From the NCBI GenBank assembly GCA_001821015.1, contig MHRQ01000014.1, positions 1 through 32,324 on the forward strand: a stretch of DNA of 32,324 bases, given 5' to 3'. The stretch comes from Candidatus Taylorbacteria bacterium RIFCSPHIGHO2_02_FULL_46_13. GTDB lineage: Bacteria > Patescibacteriota > Minisyncoccia > Phycocordibacterales > DSPV01. Made by a program: the position numbers and the translations under genes. This document shows, in pieces, positions 29,841 through 32,324 of the stretch (position 1 is the first letter of the stretch; every line of letters begins with the position of its first letter). The notes beneath the pieces are model-generated. The model was not told the origin of the DNA. It worked only from the letters and a program-made list of their open reading frames with translations, and made no database searches.

Positions 29841-30036
29841 ATTTTTGGTCGGAGCCGTTTTTACGAGTTTCAAACTCATGCGGGTTTGCAAGTTCATTGA
29901 GTTTTGTGTCATCCCAAAGAATCCTCCAAGTACCCGACATGTGATTTACTTCCGTCACGAGGCCCGTTCTTCCTTTACCATGACCCTTCACTTTAACAAC
30001 ACGGGTCTTTCTGGCAAAACCTAGTTCTACCCTCAT
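29839..30036 (-). CDS. Small hypothetical protein, possible SH3/KOW-like fold
   Basis: A 65-residue protein rich in V, K, G, T and W: an N-terminal basic beta region (RKTRVVKVKGHGKGRTGLV) and then WRILWDDTKLNEL. The alternation of short strands with glycine turns suggests a small beta-barrel such as a KOW or SH3-like fold, but this is only an impression. The ATG at 30036 is preceded by an AAAGGAG Shine-Dalgarno; a GTG nine bases upstream is less likely. A minus-strand promoter (30075-30102) and terminator complete the unit. It is divergent to the ECF sigma gene. Confidence 0.65.
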   Translation of the reverse strand: MRVELGFARKTRVVKVKGHGKGRTGLVTEVNHMSGTWRILWDDTKLNELANPHEFETRKNGSDQK

Positions 30037-30074
30037 ATATACCACTCCTTTCTGTTGAGGTTTTTACTACCCAC

Positions 30075-30102
30075 AGCATATAGATAGTTTGCAAACTGTC
30101 AA
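30075..30102 (-). promoter_or_regulatory. Promoter of the 65-aa gene
   Basis: On the minus strand TTGACA (30097-30102), 16-base spacer, TATGCT (30075-30080). Confidence 0.65.
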
Positions 30103-30122
30103 GAAGAAAGAAAGAGCTAGAT

Positions 30123-30151
30123 TTGACTCGTTTCCAAGTGTGTTGTTTATA
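30123..30151 (+). promoter_or_regulatory. Possible promoter of the ECF sigma gene
   Basis: TTGACT (30123-30128), 17-base spacer, TTTATA (30146-30151). A second -10-like TATACT lies at 30189-30194 but lacks a matching -35. Confidence 0.45.
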
Positions 30152-30224
30152 GTATATAGTATTGAAACATTTATCTAACACGATACGTTATACTAGATGA
30201 ACGTGGTCGATATTTACTGGCGCG

Positions 30225-30249
30225 GGCGGACCGCCAATAGCGGTCCGCC
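30225..30249 (+). promoter_or_regulatory. GC-rich hairpin before the probable sigma start
   Basis: Ten-base-pair perfect stem GGCGGACCGC (30225-30234) with its complement (30240-30249), loop CAATA. An AAAGGT Shine-Dalgarno and GTG (30269) follow within 20 bases, so the hairpin could control access of the ribosome. Confidence 0.5.
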
Positions 30250-30268
30250 ACCTTTCAAAGGTCAAGAA

Positions 30269-30865
30269 GTGTCATATTTATTGCTTGAACAAAAAGAGAG
30301 TGCGGTTGGAAAGGCTTTGTCAGAAACTGACGAAGAAGTGCTTCGTCTGTCAATCGCCACTGATCCTGAGCTCTTTTCGGTGATTGTTCGCCGTTATCAA
30401 GAAGCGTTTTTGCGGAAGGCTCGATCAATTCTTAAAGACGAAGCGGAAGCGGAGGATGTAGTGCAAGAAGTTTTTGTCAAAATTTACGCAAAGGGCGCTC
30501 GGTTCCATCGGGTAGCCGGTGCCTCATTTAAATCATGGGCATACAAAATCCTCATCAATACATGTCTGACGGTTTATAGAAAGACCTCGCGCACTCGTAT
30601 CAATGTGTCTCCGGAAGAATTTGATGAGACTTTGCTTGCAGTCGCGGGTAATGATGCTTCAGAGTCGCGTCTGTCCTATGATGCTTTTCTCTCTATTCTC
30701 TCACGTATGCCGCAGACGCTCGCTTTACTCTTGCGGCGGATGGTGCTTTTTGGACAGCATCCGAAAGAGATCGCGTTGTCGGAAGGAATAAGCACTGGCG
30801 CGGTGCGAACACGGCTTCATCGCGCGCGCAGAGCATTTGAGAAGGTGCGTATAGAAATTAATTAA
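30269..30865 (+). CDS. ECF-type sigma factor
   Basis: A group IV (ECF) sigma factor: region 2 (LFSVIVRRYQEAFLRKARSILKDEAEAEDVVQEVFVKIY) with the DVVQEVF core-binding motif, a linker, and region 4 (ALLLRRMVLFGQHPKEIALSEGISTGAVRTRLHRARRAF) ending in a helix-turn-helix. I place the start at the GTG at 30269 (198 residues), which follows an AAAGGT Shine-Dalgarno; an in-frame ATG at 30197 would add 24 residues encoded partly by a strong hairpin and rich in Pro and Gly, atypical for the family. No anti-sigma factor is adjacent, although the membrane protein at 31092 is a weak candidate by position. Its target promoters are unknown. Confidence 0.88.
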   Translation: MSYLLLEQKESAVGKALSETDEEVLRLSIATDPELFSVIVRRYQEAFLRKARSILKDEAEAEDVVQEVFVKIYAKGARFHRVAGASFKSWAYKILINTCLTVYRKTSRTRINVSPEEFDETLLAVAGNDASESRLSYDAFLSILSRMPQTLALLLRRMVLFGQHPKEIALSEGISTGAVRTRLHRARRAFEKVRIEIN

Positions 30866-30900
30866 GAAGAATTAAGGAGTGGAAGGACTATAATTTTCTT

Positions 30901-30999
30901 ATCCCGTGGAATAGGAAATTCAATATTATAATGAAACATATACAAATCAACATTAGGTATAGCATAAAAAGTAAAACCCGAGGCATTATTCCACGGGAT
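30901..30999. repeat. 13-bp inverted repeat enclosing 73 AT-rich bases
   Basis: ATCCCGTGGAATA (30901-30913) and its exact complement (30987-30999) flank an AT-rich interior. It could form a long-range stem or be the ends of a tiny mobile element; no target-site duplication is obvious. Confidence 0.5.
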
Positions 31000-31091
31000 G
31001 ATGATTTTAATACTCATTCCATTCGTTAAAAATCTATCATATTATAATGATCATCCACGTGGTTCAACATTCACAAACAGAAGAGATGATT

Positions 31092-31415
31092 ATGCGACGA
31101 GTTCGCATCGTGTATTTTCTACGTTCACCACTTGGAAGATCAATTATCGCAGAGGTTGTACTTTTCTGTACTGTCCTTGCGTCAACAATGACTTTTGCTT
31201 CATTTAAAGATATTGTTTCTAATATTGGAGGAACACTTTCACAAGGTTCCTTTTTTCAATATGTATTCTCGGCTGTAGCAAATACCGAGAGGGGATTCCA
31301 AGCTCTATTACTTGTAGGTTGTGTCAGCTCTGTCTATTTTCTTTGGAACGTAGGTAAGAAAATTCCTTTTGTTTCTTTCGCACGCTTAGTACAACGACCT
31401 TTTACGCACGCCTAG
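31092..31415 (+). CDS. Small two-helix membrane protein
   Basis: A 107-residue protein with a basic N-terminus (MRRVRIVYFLRSPLGRS), one hydrophobic helix (about residues 18-38), a loop with SFKDIVSNIGG and FANTERGF-like turns, and a second helix (about 75-95) before a basic tail. No catalytic motif or recognised family. The ATG at 31092 is preferred because it starts the basic segment and has AGAAGAG upstream; in-frame ATGs at 31086 and 31047 are possible. A TATAAT-like box lies just before 31047. It is followed by an AAGGT-type palindrome. Confidence 0.65.
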   Translation: MRRVRIVYFLRSPLGRSIIAEVVLFCTVLASTMTFASFKDIVSNIGGTLSQGSFFQYVFSAVANTERGFQALLLVGCVSSVYFLWNVGKKIPFVSFARLVQRPFTHA

Positions 31416-31433
31416 AAAAGTTCACCCTCCACC

Positions 31434-31458
31434 TTCCCGAAGGTTCAACCTTCGGGAA
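31434..31458. repeat. 25-bp palindrome with AAGGTTCAACCTT core
   Basis: Twelve-base arms TTCCCGAAGGTT and its complement around a single C, 18 bases after the stop of the membrane gene. The outer six bases of each arm differ from the copy at 6861, but complementarly. Confidence 0.75.
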
Positions 31459-31591
31459 TCCTTTTGTCGTCCCAAGGGGACGGGGTAGTAAACCTTACAG
31501 ATTCAACTATGACCCCCTGTTCATAAGTAAGTATCATAAGCCCTTTTTCAACATCTCGCATCATTTTTCTTTCTTTTCCCTCCTCGGCAAT

Positions 31592-31624
31592 AAAACCCCG
31601 CCTCCGGAACGGCCGGTGGCGGGG
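31592..31624 (-). terminator. Minus-strand terminator
   Basis: Stem CCCCGCC (31596-31602) with GGCGGGG (31618-31624), inner CCGG/CCGG pair, and AAAA at 31592-31595 giving a minus-strand U-run. It implies a minus-strand transcript from higher coordinates. Confidence 0.7.
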
Positions 31625-31804
31625 GAATGTGCAAAATGTGCATCAGGAGTGCTTTGTCGCGACCTCGCTTAAGATATTCGACATTTAACAGGATTTGGTT
31701 AATGGGCCAAAAAACTGATAAATAACACTCCCCTTGGGACCTTACGGCACACTTTGTGGTGGATTGTTAGAATAGCAAAAACTGCTCTTTGAATCAAAAG
31801 GATT

Positions 31805-31915
31805 TTAAGGTTTCATCCAAAGATCACTCCACCATTCAAAGGTGAGGAATAACAACACCGCCGCAGGTATGTAAATCGGCGCCAATAGTATAAAAAGAAT
31901 TCTTTTCCAAATCAT
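31805..31915 (-). CDS. Possible 36-aa single-helix membrane peptide
   Basis: A short minus-strand frame starting MIWKRILFILLAPIYIPAAV and ending in an aromatic, charged tail (EWWSDLWMKP). The hydrophobic stretch of about 22 residues after a basic start is exactly what a small membrane protein looks like, and the interfacial tryptophans fit a membrane boundary. Copy B of the rpoB leader element lies directly upstream (31927-32013), and a minus-strand terminator lies 180 bases downstream. No good Shine-Dalgarno is present. It could be a chance frame. Confidence 0.4.
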   Translation of the reverse strand: MIWKRILFILLAPIYIPAAVLLFLTFEWWSDLWMKP

Positions 31916-31926
31916 GTTTTAGGTTT

Positions 31927-32013
31927 TTATTGCCAAGTGAGTGAGAGGAAAGAAAAAGTATCTTCTTTTTCTCTCCCGAGCGAGTGATGGCAACAAAGGG
32001 TTTAATACCCTTT
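31927..32013. repeat. Copy B of the dispersed ~85-bp leader element
   Basis: Aligns with 10682-10765 (see the rpoB leader). Here GGAAAGAAAAAG can pair with the facing CTTTTTCTCTCC with one mismatch, and the terminal AAAGGG/CCCTTT hairpin is perfect. The orientation of its transcript is not clear. Confidence 0.65.
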
Positions 32014-32114
32014 ATGTATCGCAAATACGACGAATGGCATACTAACACTAATTTTGTATTGATGTCAATATATGCAACGGCGTAAGTCAACTTCTCTTTA
32101 GGTGCAACTTTTGC

Positions 32115-32120
32115 TAGTAT
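32115..32120 (+). promoter_or_regulatory. Possible extended -10 box of the terminal RNA
   Basis: TG-C-TAGTAT forms an extended -10 element; no good -35 sequence is visible. It predicts a start near 32127, just before the closing stem of the structured RNA. Confidence 0.4.
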
Positions 32121-32126
32121 AGTTTC

Positions 32127-32324
32127 GTTCTCACAAACATATTCTGTTTTGATTCAGCGGTGGAGTGAGGCTTGGGGTGGGACCCAGCCCGCAAGACCTT
32201 GAGCGTTCTGCTTCAGAATGCGAATGGTGTACAGCTCCTGTAAGGAGGGCGCGCCTGTTCAGGCGAGTGCTCTACTTACCTTGTGCGCTGGTTTAAAACG
32301 GAATATTGTGTGTAATACATTCCG
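32127..32324 (+). ncRNA. Candidate structured RNA with long closing helix (runs to the window end)
   Basis: The 5' segment 32132-32159 pairs with 32286-32310: 26 of about 27 positions, counting three G-U pairs and a two-base bulge. Pairing continues with GGTGG against TTACC. The interior contains four hairpins: CTTG/CAAG (32171-32195), GCGTTCTG/CAGAATGC (32203-32221), CTCCT/AGGAG (32235-32247) and CGCCTG/CAGGCG (32252-32265). The 3' arm can alternatively pair with the last bases of the window (CGGAAT at 32299 with ATTCCG at 32319-32324), so two conformations compete. It matches no RNA family I know. It may be a free ncRNA ending in a terminator just past the window or a 5' regulatory leader. 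Confidence 0.55.

Noticed and set aside
31460..31590. Gene-free stretch after the small membrane protein
   Set aside because: Only a short CGTCCC/GGGACG hairpin is visible; no frame or RNA could be supported.
31780..31800. boxA-like TGCTCTTTGAA that might announce an rRNA operon
   Set aside because: One short imperfect match, no boxB/boxC context and no rRNA sequence before the window end.
32014..32085. 23-codon plus-strand frame after leader element B
   Set aside because: No Shine-Dalgarno, unremarkable composition and no homologue recognised.
31836..32090. Minus-strand frame of 84 codons resembling the frame at 10651-10848
   Set aside because: The similarity follows from the duplicated nucleotide element; no start signals, and it overlaps the better 36-codon frame.
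1..32324. CRISPR array, tRNA genes, IS elements or integrases
   Set aside because: No regularly spaced repeats, no tRNA-like arms and no transposase or recombinase motifs were found in the translated frames.

Overview
The window looks like a chromosomal segment of an ultrasmall CPR/Patescibacteria bacterium, most likely of the Parcubacteria group. The basis is compact housekeeping proteins (beta 1075 aa, beta' 1243 aa, an SMC of only 750 aa), many short orphan proteins with one or two membrane helices or a zinc ribbon, sparse isolated metabolic genes, and mRNAs that often start at or very near the start codon. This assignment is an inference from gene content; no 16S gene or phylogenetic calculation was available.

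Layout. 1-3655: single-domain asparaginase homologue, short SMC ATPase and a small partner gene of unknown function. 3660-5145: a divergent pair (orphan minus-strand gene against rpsP) followed by a KH-domain protein. 5358-6856: an isolated dapB-like gene and trmD. 6857-10405: an accessory island whose modules are each followed by a decayed copy of the trmD 3' end; it carries a secreted EF-hand-like protein, a frameshifted polytopic membrane protein, a zinc-ribbon protein, a guanylate-kinase homologue and a miniature GuaA lacking its synthetase core. 10406-20786: a long structured leader, then rpoB-rpoC-dnaG-rpoD, the transcription and primase core packed almost without gaps. 20842-21665: two small minus-strand orphans. 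21782-24781: a single-chain UvrD-type helicase/RecB-type nuclease with Fe-S-type cysteines. 24907-29168: DsbA-like thiol oxidoreductase against a ZIP metal transporter, a candidate minus-strand ncRNA, a DEDDy exonuclease, hisS and a lipoprotein. 29413-31415: RRM protein, small orphan, ECF sigma factor and a small membrane protein. 31416-32324: almost no protein-coding capacity, but a possible 36-aa membrane peptide, a second copy of an element found before rpoB, and a long-stem structured RNA running into the window end.

The most unusual signals are: the triplicated trmD tail that brackets the accessory genes; an in-frame GMP synthase fusing the start of the glutaminase domain directly to the dimerisation domain; two families of near-perfect palindromes placed after gene ends (one centred on GCTATAGC with arms up to 26 bp, one with an AAGGTYCRACCTT core); and two or three candidate structured RNAs. 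Well-formed promoters (TTGACA-like, 16-17 bp, TATAAT-like) recur, and several sit so close to the ATG/GTG that the mRNA would be leaderless, whereas small orphan genes often carry strong Shine-Dalgarno sequences.
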